Below, one piece after another: positions 8,641 to 16,990 of a DNA stretch of 64,000 bases. Source of the DNA: Hyphomicrobiales bacterium. GTDB lineage: Bacteria; Pseudomonadota; Alphaproteobacteria; Rhizobiales; Rhizobiaceae. Position numbers and translations under genes: made by a program. Where the stretch lies: positions 344,727 through 408,726 of the forward strand of contig UCCA01000023.1 of assembly GCA_900470805.1 (NCBI GenBank), read 5' to 3'. The notes beneath the pieces were generated by a model. That model made no database searches and was not told the DNA's origin. It saw only the letters and a list, made by a program, of their open reading frames with translations. Numbering within the stretch: position 1 is the first letter of the stretch; the number at the start of each line of letters is the position of its first letter.

Positions 8641-11286
8641 TCAAGCGGCCGACGTTTTCCATTTGTCGAGTCGTTTGATCGCCTGTTCGAGTGGACGTTG
8701 GTTCTCGCAATAGTCCCGCCAGGCGGAGCTATCTTTGATCAGGTTCGGGACTGTCCGGATCGTAAAACGCTTCGGATCGAGACCCGTTTTAACCTGCGTC
8801 CAGTTCAGCGGCATCGACACGGTCGCTCCCGGTCGAGCGCGGGGCGATAAAGGCGCGACAGCGGTAGATGTCTTGTCATTTCGCAAATAATCAAGAAAGA
8901 TCCGCCCGTGTCTTTGAGACTTGGTCATTTTGATAAGATATCGGTCGGGATTGTCACGCGCCATCGCCTGACAGACGTCGTGTGCGAACGCCTTGCCTTC
9001 ATCCCATGAGAGCCGTTTGCCTTTCGGCACCAGAAGCGGCGTCACAACGTGCAAGCCTTTGCCACCCGTGGTCTTGCAGAAGCTGATCAGGCCAAGCTCC
9101 TCCAATCGGTCACGGATTTCCCGTGCGGCCTCGACCACCGTTGCGAAGTCGACGTCCGGACCGGGATCGAGATCGAACACCAGCCGTCCGGGTACATCAG
9201 GTAAATTCGGTTCGCAGTTCCACGGATGCAGTTCGGTGCCACCGATCTGCGCGATCGCTGCAAGTCCTTCGACGCGGTCGATTTGCAGGTAGGGCTGCTT
9301 GTCTCCCGAGACCCTGACCTGCTCGACCAAGTTGGATGTCCCTTGCACTGCGTGGCGCTGGAAGAACTGCTCACCACCAATGCCATCGGGCGTGCGAATG
9401 ATCGAGCATGGCCGCCCCTTGATATGATCGATGAGCCAAGGCCCAACGGCTTCATAATAACTCGCCAGATCGACCTTGGTGACGGGCCTATCGTCGAAAG
9501 CGTCGGGCCACATCATTTTGTCAGGACTGGATATCAACACACCCATCACATCGACCTTGGCGCCCTTGCGCGGACGCGATGGACTGGAGATAGTCTCGTC
9601 CGGATCAGCGACATCGACTTTGCCAGGTTTCGCGGGCTTCTCGGCCTCGACCTCCTGCGCAGGCTTGTCGTCGCGCAATCCCTTGAACGACGCCTGTCGC
9701 ACCTGACCATCACCGGTCCATCCGGCGAACTGGATTTCCGCCACCAGTTCCGGCTTCAACCATACGATATCAGGAGACTGCTTGGGCGCGCCGATACCCG
9801 TGAAGGGTGACTTGGAGGCTTCCATTTCCCTCAGGCGCGGAAGAAGCTTATCGACAACCTTCGCGCCATACCCTGTACCCACTCGCCCCACGTAAACGAA
9901 GTGATCGCCGCGATTGACACCGACCAGCAGCGATCGAAACTTTCCATTGGTCGTGGCATAGGCCCCGATCACGACCTCATGACCAGCTTTGCACTTCGAT
10001 TTGACCCAGGTGTCCGTTCTGCCGGACCGATAGGCTGCATCCGCCTTTTTGGAAACGATACCTTCCAGCGACAACTTGCACGCGGATTTCAGGACGGCGT
10101 CGCCGCCCGTTTCGAAGTGCTCGACAAATCTCAGTCGCGGGTCGTCACCTGCATGGGATAGCAGCGTCGACAAACGTTCTTTCCGGCCCTTCAACGGCTG
10201 GTTTCGGAGATCGTCGCTACCCTCGAACATCATGTCGAATGCGAAGTAGACCAGGTCATCGGTCTTGCCCTCGGACAGCGCCGCCTGCAACGCCGCAAAG
10301 TCGGGCGCACCGTGCTCGTCCAGAGCACAGACCTCTCCGTCGATGACGGCGTCGGGCAAGTTTGCCGCGGAGGACGCAATCGCCGGGAATTTTCCCGTCC
10401 AGTCTAAGCCTTTCCGTGTCTTCAGCGTCACTTTTCCATCGAGGATCCGCAGCTGGATACGATAGCCGTCGAATTTGATCTCGTGAATCCAACCGGACGC
10501 AGAGGGAGGTCTCTCCAGGTTGTCGCAAAGCTGCGGGGCGATGAAACCGGGCATCGTCGATGGTTGTGGTTTTTTCGACCGACGCGTTTCGGGCTTGGAA
10601 CCCGACTTCCGCTGCTCGGCAGCGAGGCCGTCACTACTGTCCCAGACTGCGTCGGCTGACACAGCGTTACCGCTGGTCATGAAAGCCTTGGGCTTTCGAC
10701 CTTTGCCTGATGCGATCTCGCTCATCGTCCGTCCCGATGCTACAGATGTCTCGTTTTCGTCGAGAACCGCCGCGCCGTCGCCATCGATCGAGTAGTCGTC
10801 CTGATGCTTGATGAGAAGCCAGTTTGTTCGCTTGTCGTCGTCCTTCCTGCGCATCCGGACAAGGACATAGCTACCGTGAAGGCGCTGACCTTCCAGCGTA
10901 AATTTGAAATCACCCTTTGCCAGTGCTTCTTCAGGGCTCTTGTTGCCTTCGGGCTCCCAATAGCCTCGATCCCAGAGCATCACCGTGCCGCCCCCATATT
11001 GGCCTTTGGGAATGGTGCCTTCGAAGTCCCCGTAGTCCAACGGGTGATCCTCGACTTCAACGGCAAGCCGCTTGTCCTGTGGATCAAGCGATGGCCCCCT
11101 GGTCACGGCCCAGGATTTGAACACACCGTCCATCTCGATCCGCAGGTCGTAATGAAGCCGCGTGGCATCGTGCTTTTGGATAACGAAACGGCGACGGTTT
11201 GACGGTGTGACTGACCCTTCGCCGCGGGGCTCGGCTGTTTTCTTGAAGTCACGTTTCGCGCGGTAATTGGAGAGATTGTCGGCCAT
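8641..11286 (-). CDS. ligD: Multifunctional ATP-dependent DNA ligase D
   Basis: LigD processes and seals DNA ends held by Ku. The 881-residue protein carries three domains. The first is an N-terminal 3'-phosphoesterase at about residues 30-165 (HDATRLHYDLR, then GTIPKGQYGGGTV). The second is an ATP-dependent ligase at about 245-540 with the adenylated Lys271 in HEIKFDGYR. The third is a C-terminal primase/polymerase domain at about 590-870 (RLVFDLDPGPDVDF holds metal-binding Asp residues). The phosphoesterase-ligase-polymerase order is that of Pseudomonas and rhizobial enzymes. It faces the ku genes on the other strand rather than forming an operon with them. A stress-type promoter lies about 30 bases upstream. 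Confidence 0.96.
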   Translation of the reverse strand: MADNLSNYRAKRDFKKTAEPRGEGSVTPSNRRRFVIQKHDATRLHYDLRIEMDGVFKSWAVTRGPSLDPQDKRLAVEVEDHPLDYGDFEGTIPKGQYGGGTVMLWDRGYWEPEGNKSPEEALAKGDFKFTLEGQRLHGSYVLVRMRRKDDDKRTNWLLIKHQDDYSIDGDGAAVLDENETSVASGRTMSEIASGKGRKPKAFMTSGNAVSADAVWDSSDGLAAEQRKSGSKPETRRSKKPQPSTMPGFIAPQLCDNLERPPSASGWIHEIKFDGYRIQLRILDGKVTLKTRKGLDWTGKFPAIASSAANLPDAVIDGEVCALDEHGAPDFAALQAALSEGKTDDLVYFAFDMMFEGSDDLRNQPLKGRKERLSTLLSHAGDDPRLRFVEHFETGGDAVLKSACKLSLEGIVSKKADAAYRSGRTDTWVKSKCKAGHEVVIGAYATTNGKFRSLLVGVNRGDHFVYVGRVGTGYGAKVVDKLLPRLREMEASKSPFTGIGAPKQSPDIVWLKPELVAEIQFAGWTGDGQVRQASFKGLRDDKPAQEVEAEKPAKPGKVDVADPDETISSPSRPRKGAKVDVMGVLISSPDKMMWPDAFDDRPVTKVDLASYYEAVGPWLIDHIKGRPCSIIRTPDGIGGEQFFQRHAVQGTSNLVEQVRVSGDKQPYLQIDRVEGLAAIAQIGGTELHPWNCEPNLPDVPGRLVFDLDPGPDVDFATVVEAAREIRDRLEELGLISFCKTTGGKGLHVVTPLLVPKGKRLSWDEGKAFAHDVCQAMARDNPDRYLIKMTKSQRHGRIFLDYLRNDKTSTAVAPLSPRARPGATVSMPLNWTQVKTGLDPKRFTIRTVPNLIKDSSAWRDYCENQRPLEQAIKRLDKWKTSAA

Positions 11287-11639
11287 CTGATCTCAAACCT
11301 ATGCTTCACCATCTTAACGCTGAGCATGGTCGAAGGTTCGGGCGGATCGCGCGCAAGAGCACGATTTTGTAAGCAATGACAGCATGTTTTGTCGGCTATA
11401 CGACCGGGGCGGCTGCAACGTCTTCCGGATGTCAACTCGCCCTTGCGCAGCGACGACCGACGCCATCGCGTTTTCCGTCGATCCCTGATCTCTGAGAAAG
11501 CGATCTTGATGTCGCTCGAAACTTGGAAAGGAATTCGATCCCTCACATCGAGATGTCGCCCGGCCGGCAAGCGCCAAGGCGCCGATCTTGACTACCGGGC
11601 CGGCATCACCATCTCAACTCCGATCCCCGGAGCCACGAC
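11287..11639. other. Intergenic region with no gene recognised
   Basis: The 353 bases between ligD and the cysteine-rich protein hold the putative ligD promoter near 11316-11340. I see no convincing coding sequence: open frames on both strands lack ribosome sites and resemble nothing known to me. Confidence 0.5.
11316..11340 (-). promoter_or_regulatory. EcfG/RpoE2-like promoter ahead of ligD
   Basis: On the minus strand CGAAC (11340-11336) is followed after 16 bases by CGTT (11319-11316). Only the first base of the GGAAC box differs from consensus, and the CGTT box is exact. It ends about 30 bases before the ligD start at 11286. Confidence 0.5.
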
Positions 11640-11810
11640 ATGGACGACCTCACCCTCTCGACTGTTTTCGACGACAACAGGATCGAAATCCTGCCGCCGG
11701 ATCGGAACGCGTGCGGTAACGCAATGACTTGCCCGTGCGACTGCTGTGGACGCCACGCGGTGATGGATGAAGACTGCTGCGGCATTTGCGAAGAGTGTCT
11801 GGCACCGTGA
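11640..11810 (+). CDS. Small cysteine-rich protein, probable metal binder
   Basis: This 56-residue protein has nine cysteines, all in the second half: C25, then CPCDCC at residues 31-36, CC at 46-47, C50 and C53. The pattern C-x-C-x-C-C ... C-C-x-x-C-x-x-C suggests a zinc or other metal site, although it does not match a zinc ribbon I can name. The first 24 residues are acidic and free of Cys. GGAG lies seven bases before the ATG. No signal peptide is seen, so it is probably cytoplasmic. I do not recognise a family, and the call rests on composition and the ribosome site. Confidence 0.5.
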   Translation: MDDLTLSTVFDDNRIEILPPDRNACGNAMTCPCDCCGRHAVMDEDCCGICEECLAP

Positions 11811-11966
11811 TCATGGTGACTTCCGCTCGGCAGGCAGATCGGGTCTGCGTTTGAGATCCGGCGCCGACCTCATCCATCGGCCAGCTTCGGAAACAGTCGG
11901 GCAATATCCTCGCGACTAGCGCTTCAAATGCCGTTTCCAAGAGCGCTGCCCCACAAATAAATCATT

Positions 11967-11991
11967 GGAACTTCTATATTTTCTACGTGTT
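11967..11991 (+). promoter_or_regulatory. EcfG/RpoE2-type promoter ahead of the PepSY and stress-protein genes
   Basis: GGAAC at 11967-11971 is followed after 16 bases by TGTT at 11988-11991, an exact GGAAC-N18-TT. The start codon is 30 bases further on with AGGAGG between, an ordinary leader. Confidence 0.65.
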
Positions 11992-12020
11992 TCCGTTTCA
12001 CCCAACAGGAGGAAACACCC

Positions 12021-12332
12021 ATGAAGAAAATCGCCCTCGTCACCGCCGGACTGCTGCTCGCAGCCACCGGTGCATTTGCACAAAGCGAAACGCCTAGCAC
12101 GTCGCAGACAACACCTGCGGTCAACACCGAACAGAATCCCGGCGCCCCAATCGCCGGCAAGAACAGCTTTACCGAAGCGCAGGCAAAATCCCGCCTTGAA
12201 GACGCCGGCTACACGGATGTCAGCGGTTTAAAGCTCGATGATCAGGGCGTCTGGCGCGCAACCGCATCCAAGGACGGCAAGTCCGCAAGCGTTTCCCTGG
12301 ACTTCCAGGGCAATGTTACGCTCGCCAAGTAA
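12021..12332 (+). CDS. Periplasmic PepSY-like domain protein
   Basis: This 103-residue protein has a signal peptide (KKIALVTAGLLLAATGAFAQ) followed by a Ser/Thr/Pro-rich linker. A small C-terminal domain (SFTEAQAKSRLEDAGYTDV ... GVWRATASKDGK) follows the PepSY pattern of a helix then a beta sheet with W..A....G. Such domains are thought to inhibit proteases or sense the envelope. A strong AGGAGG ribosome site and a stress-type promoter precede it. The next gene starts 22 bases after its stop, so the two form an operon in the general stress response. The exact function is unknown. Confidence 0.75.
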   Translation: MKKIALVTAGLLLAATGAFAQSETPSTSQTTPAVNTEQNPGAPIAGKNSFTEAQAKSRLEDAGYTDVSGLKLDDQGVWRATASKDGKSASVSLDFQGNVTLAK

Positions 12333-12353
12333 AAACAACACGGAGGAAATCCT

Positions 12354-12962
12354 ATGAGAACGATTACAGGACTGTACGACAACTATAATGACGCGAAGGC
12401 AGCAGTGAAAGCTCTCGAAGATGCAGGAGTCTCATCGGACGACATCAGCATCGTGTCGAACAAGGCTAACGGCGTCGATGTCGAAGGACAAGGCAACCGG
12501 GCCGGTGAGGGTGCCGGCGCCGGGGCTGGCATCGGCGCTGTCGCAGGTGGTGCAGGTGGTCTCCTGACCGGCCTTGGCCTGCTTGCCATCCCCGGCGTAG
12601 GCCCGGTTGTGGCGGCTGGATGGCTCGCTGCCACAGCTGCCGGTGCAGTAGCGGGCGCGGTCGCGGGTGGTGCGGTTGGCGGTATCGTCGGCGCAATGGT
12701 GGAATCCGGTGTGCCGGAAGAGGATGCCCATTTTTACGCCGAAGGCATCCGCCGCGGTGGCTCGGTGGTGACGGCCCGTGTCGATGAGAGCCGCTTGGCA
12801 TCCGCCGAGGCGATTCTCGACAGCTCGCCCAGAGTCGATGTTGCCTCGCGTCGTGCAAGCTACGCGGAGCAAGGCTGGAAGAGCTTCGACGACAGGGCCG
12901 ATCCTTATACCGACGAGCAGATAGCGGCCGAACGGGACCGGTATCGCGTCAGCCGCTTATAA
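12354..12962 (+). CDS. General stress protein with YflT-like domain and glycine zipper
   Basis: This 202-residue protein begins with RTITGLYDNYNDAKAAVKAL, the short alpha/beta domain found at the start of YflT/general-stress proteins. From about residue 50 to 120 it is dominated by Gly and Ala (GAGAGAGIGAVAGGAGG and AGAVAGAVAGGAVGGIVGA), a glycine-zipper region able to insert in membranes or oligomerise. The end is acidic and hydrophilic. AGGAGG-like sequence lies before the ATG. It is co-transcribed with the PepSY gene and ends before a clear terminator. The molecular function is not established for this family. Confidence 0.8.
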   Translation: MRTITGLYDNYNDAKAAVKALEDAGVSSDDISIVSNKANGVDVEGQGNRAGEGAGAGAGIGAVAGGAGGLLTGLGLLAIPGVGPVVAAGWLAATAAGAVAGAVAGGAVGGIVGAMVESGVPEEDAHFYAEGIRRGGSVVTARVDESRLASAEAILDSSPRVDVASRRASYAEQGWKSFDDRADPYTDEQIAAERDRYRVSRL

Positions 12963-12986
12963 TTCGACCCATTAAAACTAATCGAA

Positions 12987-13014
12987 AGCCTCGCAACCTC
13001 TGCGGGGCTTTTTT
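12987..13014 (+). terminator. Rho-independent terminator after the stress-protein gene
   Basis: A nine-pair stem runs from AGCCTCGCA (12987-12995) to TGCGGGGCT (13001-13009) with one G-T pair and a five-base loop. A run of T follows. Confidence 0.85.
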
Positions 13015-13080
13015 CCCGCGTGAAGCCGGGACCTTTTGCCGTTACCGGCGTTGTCCTCTCACAATCGACAGGAGAGAACG

Positions 13081-14037
13081 ATGTCATCGAAAGCTACTGC
13101 AGCGAAGCAACGCGAAATCCAGGGTCAGGTCGAAAATGCTGACAAGAAGGCGAAATCGAAGCCGGAAGGCGCGATGCAGGCAGGCGCTCGGAAATACCCG
13201 GAACCACCGTTCCCGAAAGTCCACCAGGACAAACCTGGTTCCGAGGCCGATCTGCCATTGGCCCCGATGTTCGATGCCCCGTTCTATCGGGGCTCCGAAA
13301 AGCTGAAGGAAAAGGTTGCGCTCATCACCGGTGGTGATTCCGGAATAGGCCGGTCGGTGGCGATCCTTTTCGCTCGCGAAGGCGCCGACGTCGCCATCAT
13401 CCATCTCAATGAGGACGAGGATGCAGCCGACACCAAGGCGGCGGTCGAGAAGGAGGGGCGTCGGTGCTTGGTCATCAAGGGTGATGTGAAGGACGCCAAA
13501 TTCTGCCGCGACGCCGTCGCCAGGACTGCCAAGCAATTCGCCCGTCTCGACATCCTCGTCAACAATGCCGCGTTCCAGGTTCATGCCGCCGACATCGAGG
13601 ACCTGACCGAGGAGCACTTCGACGAGACGGTCAAGACCAACCTCTACGGCTATTTCTACATGGCAAAAGCCGCCGTACCGCATCTGGCCAATGGATCGGC
13701 AATCATCAATACCGGGTCAGTCACCGGTCTGGAAGGATCGAAAGAACTTCTGGACTACTCGATGACGAAAGGTGGCATTCACGCCTTCACCAAGGCACTA
13801 TCAAGCCAGCTTGTGCGGAAGGGCATCCGGGTCAATGCCGTAGCGCCCGGACCCGTCTGGACCCCACTGAATCCTTCCGACAAACAAGCCGAGGACGTCG
13901 CCAAGTTCGGCAGCCAGACGCCCATGAAGCGTGCTGCGCAGCCCGAGGAGATAGCGCCCGCATACGTCTTCCTCGCATCACCGCAGATGTCGAGCTACAT
14001 CACGGGCGAGATCCTGCCGATTGTTGGCGGCTACTGA
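13081..14037 (+). CDS. SDR-family oxidoreductase, YghA-like stress group
   Basis: This 318-residue short-chain dehydrogenase has a 60-residue hydrophilic, proline-rich N-terminal extension, as in YghA/YdaD-type general stress SDRs. The NAD(P) site is ITGGDSGIGRS, the structural motif is ILVNNAA, and the catalytic Ser-Tyr-Lys is present (NTGSVTG, then DYSMTKGG). The C-terminal part has NAVAPGPVWTPL. AGGAGAG precedes the ATG. A weak GGACC-N15-CGTT element at 13029-13052 could be a degraded stress promoter. The substrate is unknown. A broken relative of this protein lies at 46849-47430. Confidence 0.92.
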   Translation: MSSKATAAKQREIQGQVENADKKAKSKPEGAMQAGARKYPEPPFPKVHQDKPGSEADLPLAPMFDAPFYRGSEKLKEKVALITGGDSGIGRSVAILFAREGADVAIIHLNEDEDAADTKAAVEKEGRRCLVIKGDVKDAKFCRDAVARTAKQFARLDILVNNAAFQVHAADIEDLTEEHFDETVKTNLYGYFYMAKAAVPHLANGSAIINTGSVTGLEGSKELLDYSMTKGGIHAFTKALSSQLVRKGIRVNAVAPGPVWTPLNPSDKQAEDVAKFGSQTPMKRAAQPEEIAPAYVFLASPQMSSYITGEILPIVGGY

Positions 14038-14070
14038 TCTTTGAAATCAGGCCGAATAGGGAGAGTCGTA

Positions 14071-14433
14071 ATGGTCAACCAAAGCAAAGACGCCGGACCG
14101 CCAATTGTAACCGAAACAGCCACCGAGGCTCGTCAGGGTCATTATGGAAAGCCGGTGTTTATCGTTCTCGTCTGCGGCCTTCTGCTTGCACTACTCGCAT
14201 GGGGTGGGGTCGAAATCTGGGGTGAAAGCATCGATCGGGATACCAAGGCGACCGCTTCGACATCGCCCGATCCGATCAACGCGCAGCCATCCGGCGCGGG
14301 CGCTTTCGACAACAATGCCGCCGATGGCAGCGGTCGCCCGCCCGAGGCGACGGACAGGTCCCCGACACCAACCGGAAATGGCGGTGGCCCGACACAGGTG
14401 ACGACCCCGACGGGAGCGGAAAAGACAAAGTAG
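14071..14433 (+). CDS. Small single-helix membrane protein of unknown function
   Basis: The protein has 120 residues, starting at the ATG that follows GGGAGAG. One membrane helix lies at about residues 28-47 (FIVLVCGLLLALLAWGGVEI), preceded by a short cytoplasmic part. A long low-complexity tail rich in Pro, Thr, Ser, Gly and Asn is likely periplasmic and disordered. It begins 33 bases after the SDR stop and is probably in the same transcript. I recognise no family; similar tail-anchored or bitopic proteins occur beside stress genes in rhizobia. Confidence 0.7.
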   Translation: MVNQSKDAGPPIVTETATEARQGHYGKPVFIVLVCGLLLALLAWGGVEIWGESIDRDTKATASTSPDPINAQPSGAGAFDNNAADGSGRPPEATDRSPTPTGNGGGPTQVTTPTGAEKTK

Positions 14434-14628
14434 CAGATGACCGCATTTTCAGAGCGCACAGGTTAGCTTGAGATCGAACGGGGTTCCCACGCAATTGGGC
14501 GAGTGAACCGTAAAACCAGAGGTTTCCTTAGGTTGGACGCACGGATCTGGCACGCGTCGGAGCTGACATTGGCGCAGGATATACGGTCACTACCTGCGAC
14601 GTAATGGCGACTGTCCGCTGGTTTCTTC

Positions 14629-14653
14629 GGAACATCCACGACGCTCAAACGAT
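14629..14653 (+). promoter_or_regulatory. Possible EcfG/RpoE2-like promoter ahead of the flavodoxin-like gene
   Basis: GGAAC at 14629-14633 is followed after 16 bases by CGAT at 14650-14653, one mismatch from CGTT. The start codon is 37 bases further on with AAAGGAG between. It is weaker than the others in this window. Confidence 0.35.
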
Positions 14654-14689
14654 TTTTACGGATACCGAGTATCCAAAGGAGAATACGAC

Positions 14690-15301
14690 ATGCCACTCTC
14701 GGCAATCGCCCTCAACGCCACCCTGAAATCCTCCGGAGGGGGCCCTTCCTCTACCGACCGCATGCTGTCTCTGATCACCGCCGCAATGGCGAAGGAAGAC
14801 GTCACCACCGAGACGATCCGGCTCGCAGATTTCAACATAAAACCGGGCGTCACGTCCGACGAGGGCGAGGGCGATGAGTGGCCGGGCATTCGTCAGAAGA
14901 TACTCGACGCCGACATCCTGATCCTTGGGACGCCGATCTGGATGGGTCAACCGGGAAGCATCTCCAAGCGGGTGCTCGAACGCATGGACGCGTTCCTTGA
15001 GGAGACCGACGACCAGGGGCGGATGGTTTCCTATGGCAAGGTCGCGGCACTTGCAGTTGTTGGCAACGAGGACGGCGCCCACCATGTGTCCGCGGAACTT
15101 TACCAGGCACTGAATGACGTCGGCTTCACGCTCGCCCCCAATGCCGTCGCATACTGGGTCGGGGAAGCAATGGGCGGCACCAATTTTGTCGATCTTCAGG
15201 AGATTCCGGATGCCGTTCAGAAGACCGTCGACATGCTGGCTCGCAACACCGTTCACCTTGCAACGCTGACGGCGGCCAATCCATTCCCCGGGGAAGGCTG
15301 A
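14690..15301 (+). CDS. Flavodoxin-like NADPH-dependent FMN reductase family protein
   Basis: The 203 residues show the flavodoxin fold order. An N-terminal strand and Thr/Ser-rich phosphate loop (NATLKSSGGGPSSTDRM) comes first. Then comes the flavin-side motif ILGTPIWMGQPGSISKRVLE at about residues 83-102, and a later loop, VVGNEDGAHHVS. This is characteristic of NAD(P)H:FMN/quinone reductase relatives. An excellent AAAGGAG ribosome site lies just before the ATG. It faces the DUF6894 gene, which ends 176 bases away on the other strand. The likely role is flavin- or quinone-dependent electron transfer in stress; the substrate is unknown. Confidence 0.85.
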   Translation: MPLSAIALNATLKSSGGGPSSTDRMLSLITAAMAKEDVTTETIRLADFNIKPGVTSDEGEGDEWPGIRQKILDADILILGTPIWMGQPGSISKRVLERMDAFLEETDDQGRMVSYGKVAALAVVGNEDGAHHVSAELYQALNDVGFTLAPNAVAYWVGEAMGGTNFVDLQEIPDAVQKTVDMLARNTVHLATLTAANPFPGEG

Positions 15302-15477
15302 ATCCACTTGCCGATAACGCTGGGCAATTGCAGAGGTTTCCTGCCGCCCCAGTTTGCGCTCATGGAACAAGCCGATATTAAGACGAAACCACCCGCGAAG
15401 ACAGACAAGCTCGACGCCACAACGGATGCCGCAGTCTCGATCATCCAGGCAAGGATGGCGACGACTACCCTCGAATT

Positions 15478-15711
15478 TCAGATACGGACGCCGGGTGCGT
15501 ATGTAATCTTGAAGGCAAATTCCATTGTGCCGATAAGCTCACGAGCGGCATTTCGAACGGAGATCGACACACCCTCCGGCGGAGGAAATGCCTTGCAGGC
15601 GAACTGCGAGAGCGCGTTCAATCCGGTGTTCATCGCGTCTTGCGCATCGCGCGCTTCGATATCTACCTCGGCTTCCTTGCCGTCTGAAATGTGAATGTAG
15701 AATTTCGGCAT
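15478..15711 (-). CDS. DUF6894-like small protein
   Basis: This 77-residue protein begins MPKFYIHISDGKEAEVDIE. That corresponds to the compact DUF6894 family start (aromatic-rich strand, DG turn, acidic stretch), followed by a helix with ARDAQDAMNTGLNAL and a terminal strand. The ATG at 15711 is chosen over upstream in-frame starts because GGGAGG lies seven bases before it, and the upstream extension reads into the alcohol dehydrogenase remnant on the other strand. The function of this family, common in rhizobia, is unknown. Confidence 0.7.
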   Translation of the reverse strand: MPKFYIHISDGKEAEVDIEARDAQDAMNTGLNALSQFACKAFPPPEGVSISVRNAARELIGTMEFAFKITYAPGVRI

Positions 15712-15795
15712 CTCATTTCCTCCCACACAAATGACATGGGGCGCGTCGGGCAAATAGAAAGGCCGCGTATATCCTTCGGCAGCGAATGTTCTCTC

Positions 15796-16044
15796 GTCGG
15801 ATCCGCGGTTCCCGCGCCGACCGGCAGCTTCTTCGGAAATGGACTGACGTTGAGGTCCGGGCAGCCCCATGTTCAACGCCACCTCAAACCGCTGATGGAC
15901 TTGATCGAGCAAGGCGCAATCGATGCTTCGTTTCTCATCACTCCTTGCATCGGGTTTGAGGAAAGACCGGACGCCTAAAAGACCTTCCGCGATAAATCAG
16001 ATGGCTGCATCAAGGTGGTCATCCGTCCCAACGGCGAAGCCTGA
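15796..16044 (+). pseudogene. C-terminal remnant of a zinc-dependent alcohol dehydrogenase
   Basis: One frame reads VGSAVPAPTGSFFGNGLTL, then HVQRHLKPLMDLIEQG and SFLITPCIGFEERPDA, a stop (TAA at 15976-15978), then KTFRDKSDGCIKVVIRPNG and a final stop. This aligns along its whole length with the C-terminal part of the intact dehydrogenase at the right end of the window (63411 onward), which has GPAVPAPLGAFVGKGLTL and KTFRDKEDGCVKVVIRPNG. The N-terminal two-thirds is missing and an internal stop is present, so it is a dead fragment. It shows an old duplication or replacement event next to the amidohydrolase operon. Confidence 0.85.
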
Positions 16045-16108
16045 ACCAAAGGCTTGAATAGATCCGGCCCTCATCTACTTCATCAGGAGAAGTAGCTTAT
16101 TTCCTGTC

Positions 16109-16990
16109 ATGCATGCAGCCGGTGAAAGTACGTCAAACCATATGCCACACAGAACAGAATCCATCCAAAGCACGACCCGGCGCAAAGCGCCGGCTGGTGC
16201 GGATGGAAAGGCGCTCTGGTCAGTGGAGCGAGGTCGTTCTCCCATCGTGGCCACAGCCATTCACGATGGACACGCTCTACGCCCGGACATCGCCGGACAG
16301 TATGCGCTTACGTCTGACAGCCGCCTCCGAGAGGAGGATCCGTTCACGGCCTTCCTCATCTCCGACATGACCAATCAGGTCGTTTTTCACCGCTCGCGCT
16401 TTGAGGTCGACCTCAACAGGGCGCGCGATGCCGCAGTATATCTGAGGCCAGACCAAGCCTGGGGGCTTGAGGTCTGGAAGACGCCACTTCGACCCGAGCA
16501 ACTGGACGCGTCACTGCGCGTCCACGACGACTACTATCGGATGCTGGCAACAATGCTTGCTGGGATCCAGCAAGATCACGGGCAATTCGTCCTGCTCGAC
16601 ATGCACAGCTACAACCATCGGCGTGGTGGGCACGACCAGCGGCCCACGGACCAGAAGGATGCGCCTGACATCAACATCGGAACCTCATCGATGAAGCGGG
16701 AGCTCTGGGGGGATGTCATAGACGCGCTCGTCACGCATTTTTCCCGGTTCACGCTCAACGGCCGCGCCCTTGATGTCAGGGAGAACATCGCCTTCCAGGG
16801 GAGAGGCGAGCAAACGCGCTTCGTCCATCAGGAGTTTCCCGAGACCGGCTGTGCCATCGCCATCGAGTTCAAGAAGATTTTCATGGATGAGTGGACGGGC
16901 GAGCCGGACAGGGCTGCACTCGTGCAGCTCCGCTCGATCGTCGCATCGGCTGAACCGTTGCTCGAGCGCCTTCTGGAAGGGCGGTCATGA
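16109..16990 (+). CDS. N-formylglutamate amidohydrolase-family protein
   Basis: The 293-residue protein has the family pattern: a first strand and loop SPIVATAIHDGHALRP where HDG is the conserved turn, then DLNRARD, LLDMHSYNHRRGG with likely metal-binding Asp/His, and CAIAIEFKKIFMDEW near the end. Known family members hydrolyse N-formyl-glutamate or related amides. Here the gene overlaps the next by four bases (ATGA), so it is translationally coupled to a DUF1704 protein and an ATP-grasp enzyme. The chosen ATG has no close ribosome site, and an ATG at 16142 is an alternative. The actual substrate in this trio is unknown and is probably not histidine-pathway formylglutamate. Confidence 0.8.
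   Translation: MHAAGESTSNHMPHRTESIQSTTRRKAPAGADGKALWSVERGRSPIVATAIHDGHALRPDIAGQYALTSDSRLREEDPFTAFLISDMTNQVVFHRSRFEVDLNRARDAAVYLRPDQAWGLEVWKTPLRPEQLDASLRVHDDYYRMLATMLAGIQQDHGQFVLLDMHSYNHRRGGHDQRPTDQKDAPDINIGTSSMKRELWGDVIDALVTHFSRFTLNGRALDVRENIAFQGRGEQTRFVHQEFPETGCAIAIEFKKIFMDEWTGEPDRAALVQLRSIVASAEPLLERLLEGRS

Noticed and set aside
13029..13052. A GGACC-N15-CGTT element before the SDR gene
   Set aside because: It has one mismatch and a spacer one base short, so it is not counted as a stress promoter.
16075..16095. A seven-pair stem (CTACTTC with GAAGTAG) before the amidohydrolase start, with AGGA in the loop
   Set aside because: It could be a weak terminator of the dead dehydrogenase or a ribosome-site hairpin, but the distance to the start is long and neither role can be supported.
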